From QHXW01 sp963847515 (GTDB lineage Bacteria; Acidobacteriota; Terriglobia; Bryobacterales; Bryobacteraceae), in NCBI GenBank assembly GCA_963847515.1, contig CAWKAA010000005.1, positions 1,116,001 through 1,180,000 of the forward strand: 64,000 nucleotides of DNA. Reading direction: 5' to 3'. Position 1 is the stretch's first letter. Every line of letters starts with the position of its first letter. The notes below the pieces were generated by a model. The model did not search any database, was not told where the DNA came from, and saw only the letters and a list, made by a program, of their open reading frames with translations. Shown here piece after piece: positions 1 to 7,789 of this stretch. Both the position numbers and the translations under genes were made by a program.

Positions 1-1048
1 CTTTGGTTGCTCCCGACGCCGCGACCATCTCGGGCGACGGTGTTTCCCCAGCCGCAAGCGCGGCGGCCAGCGGATCGCCTCCGGGAAATGCGGCGGCTAC
101 CTGCCGCACCGAAGACGGCCGCAAGGCGGGATCTTTCTGCAAACAGCGCAGAATGGCGGTTTCCACGACCGGATCAATGTCCTTTACCACTGACGATGGC
201 GCCCTGGGTGAGGATTCCAGATGTACACGCCGCCACTCGATGGGAGTGGTTGCCTGATAAGGCAGGCGTCCAGTGAATAGTTCATACAACACGAGCCCCA
301 GCGAGTAGACATCGCTGCACACGCTGGCTTTGCCTTCGCCAATTTGCTCTGGAGCCATGTATGCCGGCGTTCCCGCAGTTTCGTTGCGACCGAGGGCGTC
401 GTCGCTGCTGAGGGCCAGCCCGAAGTCAGTGATGCGTACCCGGCCTCGTCCATCGAGCATGATGTTGGCGGGCTTCAGATCGCGATGCAGCAGTCCGCAA
501 TCGTGGGCGGCGGCGAGGCCGGCGCAGATTTGGTGCGCGGTCTCCAGAGCCTTGTCGCCCGGCAAGCGGCCGATGCGGCGCAACAAGGACGCAAGATCCT
601 CGCCGTCGATGTACTCCATGGTGAGGAAGTGCTGTCCATTCACTTCGCCGATGTCGTAGACGCGACAAACATTGGGGTGCGAAACCTGGCGCGCGTTTCT
701 CACTTCGGCGTGAAACCCGGCCAGAGCCGCGGCATCCTTCTGAAGTGAAGCGGGAAGAAACTTGAGGGCTACAACATTGCCGAGCTTGAGATCCTCTGCG
801 CGATAAACTTCGCCCATGCCACCGCGTCCCAGCAGAGCGACGATCCGATAACGCTCGACGAGAACGGTGCCGGGCGAAAATCCGACGTTGCGAGCCGGGT
901 GCGAACTGATGGCATCTGGCACAGGCATGACAACATTTCGATCTGGCTCCAGGGTTAGCGTATCGAGACTCGCAATGGCACGCCCGCATGAAGAACAGAA
1001 ACGGACGTTATCGGAAGATACAGTTCCGCACCTGGAGCAGGTGACCAT
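1..1048 (-). CDS. Serine/threonine protein kinase with N-terminal zinc ribbon (partial, runs off left edge)
   Basis: Cytoplasmic Hanks-type Ser/Thr kinase; the 3' part lies outside the window, so about 349 residues are visible. Reading from ATG at 1048, residues 4-21 form a zinc ribbon (C4, C7, C18, C21). The kinase domain follows: glycine loop GRGGMGEV at 74-81, catalytic lysine in ALKFLP (K96), HRDLKPANIML with the catalytic Asp near 190, DFG at 208-210 and a GTPAYMAPEQ activation segment. The visible protein ends in an Ala/Pro-rich stretch after the C-lobe, where such proteins often continue into a membrane segment and sensor repeats. The substrate cannot be told. The start has no Shine-Dalgarno but a -10-like hexamer 7 nt upstream, so a leaderless mRNA is possible. 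A long overlapping frame at 426-989 is only a shadow. Confidence 0.92.
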   Translation of the reverse strand, partial: MVTCSRCGTVSSDNVRFCSSCGRAIASLDTLTLEPDRNVVMPVPDAISSHPARNVGFSPGTVLVERYRIVALLGRGGMGEVYRAEDLKLGNVVALKFLPASLQKDAAALAGFHAEVRNARQVSHPNVCRVYDIGEVNGQHFLTMEYIDGEDLASLLRRIGRLPGDKALETAHQICAGLAAAHDCGLLHRDLKPANIMLDGRGRVRITDFGLALSSDDALGRNETAGTPAYMAPEQIGEGKASVCSDVYSLGLVLYELFTGRLPYQATTPIEWRRVHLESSPRAPSSVVKDIDPVVETAILRCLQKDPALRPSSVRQVAAAFPGGDPLAAALAAGETPSPEMVAASGATK

Positions 1049-1480
1049 CGGACGGATTGTATCGCACCGCACCGCAGCGTCGGGCACGTGACTCACATGC
1101 GGAATACTCCGCACGCTCGCGAATAGATCTTGAGTGGCGCAGGCGTCGATGTATCTGAGTGGTCACTTGGCGTATGGCAAACCGGAAAAAATCCAGTTGG
1201 ACGATAAGTCGCCATGTCGTTGATTGGAGCGGCCGAGCCGACTGCTCCGGTCGGATTACGCGCAACCCGGAGAGAGCGCTCGCGGCGTCACCTTTGTTCG
1301 GCCTCCGTACGGATCTCTGACGATCCGCCCGGAAGCCGCAAATCTCACCGGGCATCTCGTATCCCTTCTCCCTGCCTTCGTTGCGCCGCGCTCGACCTAT
1401 CCGCTGGGGTTTCCGGGACGGACCTGCGTTTGCTTTTCGTTCAGTATCTCGCGCATGACGATCATCAAAACGTCAACTTC
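1049..1480. other. Intergenic region, no gene recognised
   Basis: About 430 bp between the kinase start and the end of the SRPBCC gene, both on the minus strand. The reading frames here give arginine-rich shadow-like translations with no family resemblance. Apart from the -10-like box next to the kinase, nothing was recognised. Confidence 0.5.
1056..1061 (-). promoter_or_regulatory. Putative -10 box (TACAAT) for the kinase gene, leaderless arrangement
   Basis: On the minus strand TACAAT ends exactly 7 nt before the ATG at 1048. That spacing would place the transcription start at or next to the A of the start codon. No clear -35 box is seen. Confidence 0.35.
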
Positions 1481-1990
1481 TTATTTCGCCTGCCCCAGCC
1501 CCGCAACCACTGCGGCAAATTTATCGAGTATCTGGTTCCAGCCCTCTACTTGACCGCTATTTTTAGCGTTCTCCATGGTTTCATTTCCAATGAAGGTGAG
1601 TCTCGTCTGGCCGTTTCCAAGATCCTCAAAGGTAGTCACATCGTGCACACCGTCTATGGCCTCATGTTCTATTCCATAGTGCGCAGGCTCAACCTTGTTT
1701 CCCTGCGGGTCGGAAAAGTACATGGAGGAAACGATCTTTTCGTGCGGAACAATCTCGTGGTATTCACCGGCATTCCAGAACTCCTGGCCATCCGGAGCTC
1801 TCATGCAGCAGAGAAATTTTCCTCCCACGCGAAAATCCATCTTGCAAAAAGGCGTGGTAAAACCCTTCGGGCCCCACCACTGCATTACATACTTCGGGTC
1901 CGTCCACGCCTTCCAGACCAATTCGCGTGGCGCATCGAAAACTCTCGTGACAACCATCCGCTCTGTCTCGCTAACCGTGTTTTTTGTCAT
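1481..1990 (-). CDS. SRPBCC / AHSA1-like domain protein
   Basis: A 169-residue cytoplasmic protein of the START/Bet v1-like SRPBCC fold, in the family annotated as activator of Hsp90 ATPase 1-like. Visible signatures are the first strand and helix (VTRVFDAPRELVWKAWTDP, residues about 14-32), the WWGPKGF motif, a central EYHEIVPHEKI strand, and a C-terminal amphipathic helix beginning GQVEGWNQILDKFA that closes the cavity. Ligand unknown. Its start overlaps the end of the ArsR gene by 20 bp, so the two are almost certainly co-transcribed and translationally coupled. The ArsR-SRPBCC pair is common in soil bacteria, and the regulator probably controls this gene. Confidence 0.9.
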   Translation of the reverse strand: MTKNTVSETERMVVTRVFDAPRELVWKAWTDPKYVMQWWGPKGFTTPFCKMDFRVGGKFLCCMRAPDGQEFWNAGEYHEIVPHEKIVSSMYFSDPQGNKVEPAHYGIEHEAIDGVHDVTTFEDLGNGQTRLTFIGNETMENAKNSGQVEGWNQILDKFAAVVAGLGQAK

Positions 1991-2324
1991 CTTTGAGCTC
2001 CATTTTTTTCATTTGATTCACAACCACATCCAGCTTGTCGAAACTCTCTTCCCAGAATCGACGATAATAAGCCGCCCGGTCGCTGACCTTCTTGATCGCC
2101 TCTGGCCTAAGCGTGCACACACTCTCTCGTCCACGCTTCGTCTTGATCACAATCCGCGCCCGCACCAGGTACGCAACATGTTTTGAAATCATCTGCTGCG
2201 AAATTGCAAACGATTCCGTCAATCCATGCACAGAGGCAGGACCATGTGAGAGCCGTTCGATCATCCCCCGCCGGGTGGGATCAGACAAAGCGGCAAATGT
2301 TGTACCCAATTGATCCACAACCAT
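1971..2324 (-). CDS. ArsR-family transcriptional regulator
   Basis: A 117-residue winged-helix regulator. The N-terminal FAALSDPTRRGMIERL signature (about residues 10-25) is typical of the non-metal-sensing ArsR group that accompanies SRPBCC proteins. The recognition helix region is FAISQQMISKHVAYLVRARIV. No metal-binding Cys motif is seen, so a metal-sensing role is not supported. First gene of a two-gene operon. The start codon lies inside a 20-bp near-palindrome, consistent with autorepression. An in-frame GTG at 2318 is an alternative start. Confidence 0.9.
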   Translation of the reverse strand: MVVDQLGTTFAALSDPTRRGMIERLSHGPASVHGLTESFAISQQMISKHVAYLVRARIVIKTKRGRESVCTLRPEAIKKVSDRAAYYRRFWEESFDKLDVVVNQMKKMELKDDKKHG

Positions 2325-2334
2325 ATGGTAGTGG
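2315..2334 (-). promoter_or_regulatory. Palindromic candidate operator over the ArsR start, with upstream TTGACA
   Basis: The 20-bp sequence reads CCACAACCATATGGTAGTGG and matches its own reverse complement at 18 of 20 positions. On the minus strand a perfect -35 TTGACA lies at 2352-2347, which puts the -10 region inside the palindrome. A dimeric ArsR protein bound here would block its own promoter. Binding is inference. Confidence 0.4.
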
Positions 2335-2695
2335 ATTACCTGATGATGTCAAGTGCGAATTTTGCGATTCTTGATTTCTGACACCCGAGCTAATTCATAC
2401 TTCCCCATGAGCGCCCTGCGCAGGAGCGCGAGCCGGGCAAGGTTGAGGCGCTGGCATCAACGGGCCGGCGGGATTACCTCTGGAACGTGTTCTGGCTGGA
2501 TTACGCGGGACTCGGAGGAAGCCACTGCTGAGTGCCCTCAACGGGATCAGGAACGAGACGCCGTTACCCCCGCCGATCGCCATTCCAGTTGGACTGAAGT
2601 TTGTCCTGGTCACATTCCAGGAGCAATGCCGTTCCTGATCCTGTCGAGTCTCGATGGCCACCGAGACTGTTGGATTATTTAAACGGAAGCGTACG
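2325..2695. other. Intergenic region between ArsR and the YciI-like gene
   Basis: About 370 bp without a recognisable gene. It holds the ArsR promoter at its left end and a 12-bp perfect inverted repeat near its right end, listed separately. The long minus-strand frame 2395-2934 has Arg/Pro-rich content and no family resemblance. Confidence 0.45.
2544..2641. repeat. Inverted repeat, 12-bp perfect arms 74 bp apart
   Basis: GGATCAGGAACG at 2544-2555 is repeated as its exact reverse complement at 2630-2641. The interior shows no gene. It could be a small mobile remnant or a regulatory hairpin upstream of the YciI-like gene; nothing decides between these. Confidence 0.4.
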
Positions 2696-3020
2696 ATGGA
2701 CGCTATGAAGCTCTTCGCCGTGATCCGCACCTGTAGCGATGCCTGGAACCCCTCCCTTCGGTTGGAGGAGCAACCCGATTGGGGTGCGCACGCCTCCTTC
2801 ATGAACCGTCTTGAGAGCGAAGGCTTCATCGTAACTCGGGGGGCCACTGGAAGGCGCACCAGATGTCCTCCTAATCGTACGGGCGACCACCGCGGACGAA
2901 ATTGTAGAACGCCTTCGGGATGATCCGTGGACAAGTCGAGATCTCCTTCGTGTAAGCCGAATATCGCAGTGGACGCTGCGGCTGGGCTCTCTACCGGGGC
3001 CTAACGTTGGCAGTGCTTAG
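2696..3020 (+). pseudogene. YciI-like protein, disrupted by one frameshift
   Basis: The first frame from ATG 2696 (GGAAG about 6 nt upstream) gives MKLFAVIRT, LEEQPDWGAHASFMN and ESEGFIV, a typical start for the small YCII-related fold. Near 2830 the match moves to the next frame, which continues GGPLEGAPDVLLIVRA, then DEIVERLRDDPWT and LLRVSRISQWTLRLG, and ends at TAG 3018-3020. Joined, the halves make a normal-length protein of about 107 residues with no internal stop. One extra base in GTAACTCGGGGGG (just before or within the G run) explains the break. It is either a sequencing error or a recent pseudogene. YciI-like proteins are small ferredoxin-like-fold enzymes of mostly unknown role. 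Confidence 0.75.
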
Positions 3021-3043
3021 CCTGGTGGCGGCGCAGCGTATTC

Positions 3044-3229
3044 CTAGTGTCCTGAGTCAGAAGTCCGCCACATAACTCGCGGTGGGGCGGACGCCCTCGT
3101 CAGCGCCGGACCCCTGGTCCGGCATTGCCATCACACGAGAAAAGCGGCCGACGAGGGCGTCGGCCCGCGGACCAGGGGGTCCGCCCCACATCGGGAATTC
3201 TTCAATGAACTTCTGACTCAAGACACTAG
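3044..3229. mobile_element. MITE-like element, 186 bp, 21-bp terminal inverted repeats starting CTAG
   Basis: The left end CTAGTGTCCTGAGTCAGAAGT (3044-3064) and the right end (3209-3229) are inverted repeats with one mismatch in 21. Inside are nested palindromic blocks: GTGGGGCGGAC with its complement GTCCGCCCCAC, GCCCTCGTC with GACGAGGGC, and self-complementary GGACC...GGTCC segments. No coding frame is present, so any transposase must act in trans. The element ends 46 bp before the PadR promoter. The CTAG at both ends may be part of the repeat or a duplicated target. Confidence 0.7.
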
Positions 3230-3274
3230 ATGGCTGGCCAAAAGCGACACGGTCTTCCAGTTGAATATCACATC

Positions 3275-3304
3275 TTGACAATCATATGGAATAGACACTA
3301 TTCT
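3275..3304 (+). promoter_or_regulatory. Putative promoter of the PadR-permease operon
   Basis: A perfect -35 TTGACA at 3275-3280 is followed after 18 bp by TATTCT at 3299-3304. Transcription would begin around 3311, just before the ATG at 3323. The sequence is AT-rich compared with its surroundings. Confidence 0.55.
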
Positions 3305-3322
3305 ACATTGCGTGGAGCATCT

Positions 3323-3658
3323 ATGGACGAGCCAAATACTGACGTCATTCAGGGCACGCTTGACATGCTGATCCTCAAGACGCTCAGCCTTGAACCCATG
3401 CACGGCTTCGGAATCGCGCGCCGCATTGAGCAGATATCGCGCGGAGTCTTTAAGGTGAATCCAGGCTCGCTCCTCACCGCGTTGCAGCGGCTGGAGCGCG
3501 GCGGATGGCTGGATGCCGAGTGGCGTCGAACAGAGAACTCGCGGCGCGCCAAAGTCTATAAACTCACCAGGGCGGGCAAGAAACAACTCGACAACGAGAT
3601 TGCGGATTGGTCACGCCGTACATCGGCCATCGCACGGCTCTTGAAAGCGGAGGGCTAG
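3323..3658 (+). CDS. PadR-family transcriptional regulator
   Basis: A 111-residue winged-helix protein. The family core is clear: VIQGTLDMLILKTLSLEPMH, then GFGIARRIEQIS, VNPGSLLTALQRLERGGWL and a C-terminal YKLTRAGKKQLDNE wing and helix. ATG 3323 is chosen because the open frame upstream to 3230 runs through the promoter and the edge of the repeat element. The permease gene starts 4 bp after the stop, so the two form an operon. This pairing is characteristic of Acidobacteriota, where PadR genes sit before large MacB/FtsX-type permeases. The effector is unknown. Confidence 0.93.
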   Translation: MDEPNTDVIQGTLDMLILKTLSLEPMHGFGIARRIEQISRGVFKVNPGSLLTALQRLERGGWLDAEWRRTENSRRAKVYKLTRAGKKQLDNEIADWSRRTSAIARLLKAEG

Positions 3659-3662
3659 CCGA

Positions 3663-6353
3663 GTGTCCCTCTGGCGCCAGCTTGCCCGGGGCCTGCGCGC
3701 GCTCGCGAACCGGAGAGCCGCCGACCAGGACATTGCGGACGAAGTCGAGAGCTACCTGGAACAGGCAACCGCCGCGCTGGTGGCGAGCGGTCTTTCTCCG
3801 GACGAGGCGCGGCGCGCAGCGCGGTTGGAATTCAGCAGCGCTACTGCCGTCCGGGAACAGGTGCGCTCCTACGGATGGGAGAACGTCATCGTGTTGTCAT
3901 TGTCGGATCTGCGTTATGCTGCCCGCCGGCTGCGTGGCAACCCGGGTTTTACCACCATCAGCGTACTCACCCTGGCACTGGGTATTGGCGCCAGCACCGC
4001 GATCTTCAGCGTAATCGATGGCGTGCTGTTGAAACCTCTGCCCTATCCGCAATCCGGGCAAATTGTCGCATTGCGGCACACCGCGCCGGGCATCCATATC
4101 GAGGACCTCAATCTGGCTGCCTCGCTGTACTTCACTTACAGCGACGAAAACCGCGTGTTTCAAGATGTCGGCATGTGGCAGGCGGACACCGCGAGCGTAA
4201 CGGGGGTTGGTCAGCCCGAGGAGGTACCGGCTCTACAGGTGACAAATCGCTTTCTCCCGGTGCTCGGCGTCCAGCCTGTGCTAGGACGCCCGTTCACCGC
4301 GTCTGATGACGACCCCAAAAGCGAACGCGCAGTGATTCTTTCGGACGGGTATTGGAAGTCGCATTTCGGAGGCGATCGCTCCGTTCTTGGCCGCCGCATC
4401 CTTCTGGATGGCAATGCGCACGCGGTGGCCGGTGTAATGCCGCCATCATTTCAATTCATGGATCACCCAGTCTCGCTGCTGTTGCCGCTGCGACTCAATC
4501 GCGCGGATATTCGTCTGATCAGCTTCTGCTGCCAGGGCATCGCAAGGCTCAAACCTGGAGTGACGCTCACGCAGGCCAACGCGGATGTCACGCGCATGCT
4601 GGCCATGGCGCCGGCGAAATTCGCAGTGAACCCCGGCTTCAGCTCGGATGTTTGGGCCACCGCCCGCATCGCCCCCCGATTGCGTTTGCTAAAGGACGTC
4701 TTGGTTGGCGATATCGGAAAGACACTTTGGACGCTAATGGGCACCGTGGGCATTGTGCTACTGATCGCCTGCGCCAACGTGGCGAATCTGCTTCTGGTCC
4801 GCGCCGATGGACGCCGGCAGGAGCTGGCCGTTCGCGCCGCGCTCGGCGCCGGGTGGGGACGCATCGCGCTCGAGCTACTGCTCGAAAGCCTGCTGCTTAG
4901 CGTTGCTAGCGGCGGGTTTGGGTTGACGCTCGCGTATGGCGCGCTGCGGGTACTCGCGGCCTCGGGTGTGGAACACCTGCCGCGCATCCACGAGATTTCA
5001 ATCGATCCGGTGGTGCTGGCGTTCACACTAGGCGTTTCGCTGGTTGCGGGTTTGCTCTTCGGCTTGATCCCGGTCTTCAAGTATGCGCGGCCGCAGTTAT
5101 CGAACGCGCTCGGTAGCGGTGGCCGCTCAATCAGCCAGAGCAAGGAGAGGCATCGCGCGCGTAGCCTTCTGGTGATCGTGCAGGTGGCGCTGGCTGCTGT
5201 GCTGTTGGTCGGTTCCGGACTGATGATCCGCACCTTCCGGGCGCTACGGCACATCGATCCCGGATTCTCCCGCGCGCAAGAGCTGGAGACGCTCCATCTT
5301 TCGATTCCCCAGTCGCAGGTCGCCGAACCGGAGCGCGCGATTCGGATGGAAGAGGAAATCCTACGTAAGATAGAGTCACTTGCGGGTGTTTCCGCTGTTG
5401 CTATAACGAGCAACCTTCCAATGGAGGGCGGCTCGGGCGATCCGGTTTATGCGGAGGATCAGACCGCCCAGGGGAGCACCGTTCCCCCCATACGGACCCT
5501 CAAATTCGTCTCGCCAGGCTACTTCTCCACAGTCGGCGCCCGTCTAATCGCAGGGCGGGATTTGACCTGGGCCGATACCTACAACCAGAAACCCGTCGCC
5601 CTGGTCTCGGAGAACATGGCGCGCGAGTTTTGGCACGATCCGCGCGCGGCAATCGGCAAACGCGTCCGTCCAACACTCAAGGACGACTGGCGGGAAGTGA
5701 TCGGCGTGGTAGCTGATTTGCGCGACGAAGGCGTGGATCAGAAGGCGCCTGGCATTGTCTACTGGCCCCTGCTGCAGAAGAATTTCGAATCTTCCGCAAC
5801 ATACGTATTCCGAAGCGTGGCTTTCGTGGTACGCACGCCGCGGGCGGGATCATCAGCGTTGCTTCAGGACCTCCAAAAAGCCGTCGCCAGCGTGAATTCA
5901 AATTTGCCCTTGGCCGACGTTAAGACTCTCGAATCCGTATATGACCGTTCCCTTGCGCGAACGTATTTTACGCTAGTGCTGCTAGCTATCGCGGGCGGCA
6001 TGGCGCTGCTTCTGGGTTTGATCGGAATCTACGGTGTCATATCCTACTCGGTTTCGCAACGGACTCGCGAGATCGGAATACGGCTCGCGCTGGGCGCTCC
6101 TCTCCAGAACGTCACGCAGATGTTTGTGCGTCACGGACTGGTTCTGTCAGGCGCCGGCGTAGCGTTTGGGTTGACCGGAGCGTTGGCCCTGACACGCCTG
6201 ATGAAATCAGTGCTCTATGATGTGAGCCCGTCCGATCCGCTGACGTACGCCGGGGTGTCGATCGGGCTGGTTCTCGCAGCGGCGCTCGCCAGTTACCTGC
6301 CGGCTCGCAGGGCTACTAAGGTCGATCCGGTTGAGGCTTTACGGGCCGAGTAG
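3663..6353 (+). CDS. ABC-type orphan permease of the acidobacterial duplicated (ADOP/MacB-FtsX) family
   Basis: An 896-residue inner-membrane protein with GTG start 4 bp after padR. Residues 1-75 are a cytoplasmic helical domain (DEVESYLEQA, LSPDEARRAARLEF). Then comes the first transmembrane helix at about 95-115 (FTTISVLTLALGIGASTAIF), a large MacB-like periplasmic domain, a three-helix FtsX domain at about 355-470, and a second full copy: helix near 500, periplasmic domain and C-terminal FtsX domain with the SYSVSQRTREIGIRLALGA motif. No ATPase gene is adjacent, hence orphan. Such proteins probably work as mechanotransmission transporters with a distant ATPase; the substrate is unknown. 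Confidence 0.92.
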   Translation: MSLWRQLARGLRALANRRAADQDIADEVESYLEQATAALVASGLSPDEARRAARLEFSSATAVREQVRSYGWENVIVLSLSDLRYAARRLRGNPGFTTISVLTLALGIGASTAIFSVIDGVLLKPLPYPQSGQIVALRHTAPGIHIEDLNLAASLYFTYSDENRVFQDVGMWQADTASVTGVGQPEEVPALQVTNRFLPVLGVQPVLGRPFTASDDDPKSERAVILSDGYWKSHFGGDRSVLGRRILLDGNAHAVAGVMPPSFQFMDHPVSLLLPLRLNRADIRLISFCCQGIARLKPGVTLTQANADVTRMLAMAPAKFAVNPGFSSDVWATARIAPRLRLLKDVLVGDIGKTLWTLMGTVGIVLLIACANVANLLLVRADGRRQELAVRAALGAGWGRIALELLLESLLLSVASGGFGLTLAYGALRVLAASGVEHLPRIHEISIDPVVLAFTLGVSLVAGLLFGLIPVFKYARPQLSNALGSGGRSISQSKERHRARSLLVIVQVALAAVLLVGSGLMIRTFRALRHIDPGFSRAQELETLHLSIPQSQVAEPERAIRMEEEILRKIESLAGVSAVAITSNLPMEGGSGDPVYAEDQTAQGSTVPPIRTLKFVSPGYFSTVGARLIAGRDLTWADTYNQKPVALVSENMAREFWHDPRAAIGKRVRPTLKDDWREVIGVVADLRDEGVDQKAPGIVYWPLLQKNFESSATYVFRSVAFVVRTPRAGSSALLQDLQKAVASVNSNLPLADVKTLESVYDRSLARTYFTLVLLAIAGGMALLLGLIGIYGVISYSVSQRTREIGIRLALGAPLQNVTQMFVRHGLVLSGAGVAFGLTGALALTRLMKSVLYDVSPSDPLTYAGVSIGLVLAAALASYLPARRATKVDPVEALRAE

Positions 6354-6670
6354 CGTTCCTCATCGAGATTGATCGTTCCGACGCCGGACGGATCAGGTGT
6401 TGCGGATTGTCGCGAAATCGCCTGTCTCGGGCGACCAGACTCGGCGAACCGAACGCTGCCCAAGGACGCGTTGGTGCTCTCTTGTCGTTAGTCGCCCAAT
6501 CGAAAACGACGCGGCGGGATGCAGTCCGCGTTTTGAACAAGACCTCCGCGCCGCGGCACTCCCGATAGGACACTAACGACTTGTGAGGAGTAATCCTGCG
6601 CTGACTCCTCGAACGACTATGCGTCCAGGTGGGCTGGCCTAACTGCACCGTTGTGACGCGCGACCACGCC
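6354..6670. other. Intergenic region, no gene recognised
   Basis: 317 bp between two converging genes. Frames reading through it (for example the minus-strand frame from 7563) continue into the shadow of the squalene-cyclase-like gene and carry no recognisable family. Confidence 0.5.
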
Positions 6671-7621
6671 TCAGGTAGGGGACCGCTCGTACCAGCTGAG
6701 GACACGCAGTGCTCGCAGCGTGTTCCACCGGCTGGGCCGACTGTCACCGTCCTCGAGCGGAAAGTGGGCTTTGCCGGGATGCGTGTTTTCAAGTAGCCAG
6801 GTACCGTTGGTCTGCTGTCTGGATCGGAGCAAATCAATCGCTTCGTCCATCCGCGAGTCCGGCGCATCCCCGACCGAGCGGAAGTATTCGAGGGCACGGA
6901 GCACGTCATAGTGCCAGCGGGTTGGAAACGAGAATTGCAGCCAGGCTGGGTTAACGACTTCGCCGGTACTCTTACGCCGGACCAGCTTCCGCTCGAGAAG
7001 GTACTCCTCACCCCGGCGCCGAGCCGCAATGGATTTCGCAGAGCCACCGGTTGCGCGCTCGTACGCAATGAGTCCTTCCAGAACGTTGATCGTGGTCGCG
7101 AACGACGAGCGGACCGACCCATTCTCCTCCTCGCAGTTCCACCCGCCGTCCTTGAGCTGCTCACCCAGCAGGCGGACGACCACCGGCTCCACATCTTGAT
7201 CAAAATAGACGCCCAATGAGACGGTCCTGCCGTTGATGCACGGCTCGACTTCGCCGCTGAAGAACGGCTGCCCGGCGTGCTCCCAACGGCAGCGATCTCT
7301 GACCAGCGCCAACGCCCGGCGTACCCGGTCAGAGCACGGGTCGACGCCGAAATCACACAGCAGTTGGAGTGTGGGCAGCGTGGCGGTCCAGGGCTGGCCC
7401 TGGTTCTCATCGCGCCAGTTGAAGCTACGCGCCGGGAAGCACGCACCTCCGGCCCACTGGCCGTCTTCGCCCTGCAAAGCCAGCAGTCTGGCGCCCCATC
7501 CCTCGGCGGCCACTCGCGCGCGCTCCGCCGCGACAACGTCAGCCGGCGCATGGACAAGATCACGCAACACCTGCCAGCGGATGGCGGGGTCCGAATCGAG
7601 CAGCCAGTCCAGCACGGTCAT
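6671..7621 (-). CDS. Prenyltransferase / squalene-oxidase-repeat-like protein
   Basis: A 316-residue protein starting MTVLDWLLDSDPAIRWQ at ATG 7621. It shows alpha/alpha-toroid repeat features: GEDGQWAGGACF, LKDGGWNCEEENGS and QQTNGTWLLENTHPG, spaced as in squalene-cyclase repeats. There is no signal peptide. It is shorter than true triterpene cyclases, and the DxDD catalytic motif was not seen, so cyclase activity should not be assumed. The open frame extends upstream to 8473, but that part overlaps the PQQ gene and is low-complexity shadow. Divergent from the PQQ gene with about 170 bp between starts. Confidence 0.8.
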   Translation of the reverse strand: MTVLDWLLDSDPAIRWQVLRDLVHAPADVVAAERARVAAEGWGARLLALQGEDGQWAGGACFPARSFNWRDENQGQPWTATLPTLQLLCDFGVDPCSDRVRRALALVRDRCRWEHAGQPFFSGEVEPCINGRTVSLGVYFDQDVEPVVVRLLGEQLKDGGWNCEEENGSVRSSFATTINVLEGLIAYERATGGSAKSIAARRRGEEYLLERKLVRRKSTGEVVNPAWLQFSFPTRWHYDVLRALEYFRSVGDAPDSRMDEAIDLLRSRQQTNGTWLLENTHPGKAHFPLEDGDSRPSRWNTLRALRVLSWYERSPT

Positions 7622-7789
7622 GCGGCTGAGTCTAACACGTGTCTGGACCGCAGCAGCTAATCCGGTCGAGTAACTGGAATCGATACGATGGCAGATATTC
7701 ACGGCATCCGGCCATATCAGCGGAACGGCGACTACACGTCCAAGTGGATCGGGTAGTCCGTGGATGAGTGAGATAATTTGGTAGAACGT

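Noticed and set aside
426..989. 187-residue minus-strand open frame inside the kinase region
   Set aside because: The kinase reads in another minus-strand frame with all motifs; this frame is Arg/His-rich shadow.
1214..1996. 260-residue plus-strand open frame
   Set aside because: Lies opposite the SRPBCC gene and shows no recognisable domain; the minus strand carries clear SRPBCC motifs.
4463..5413. 316-residue minus-strand open frame within the permease gene
   Set aside because: Ser/Arg-rich, complementary to the conserved permease; no motif.
6316..7563. 415-residue minus-strand open frame
   Set aside because: Overlaps the squalene-cyclase-like gene in a different frame and has no family features.
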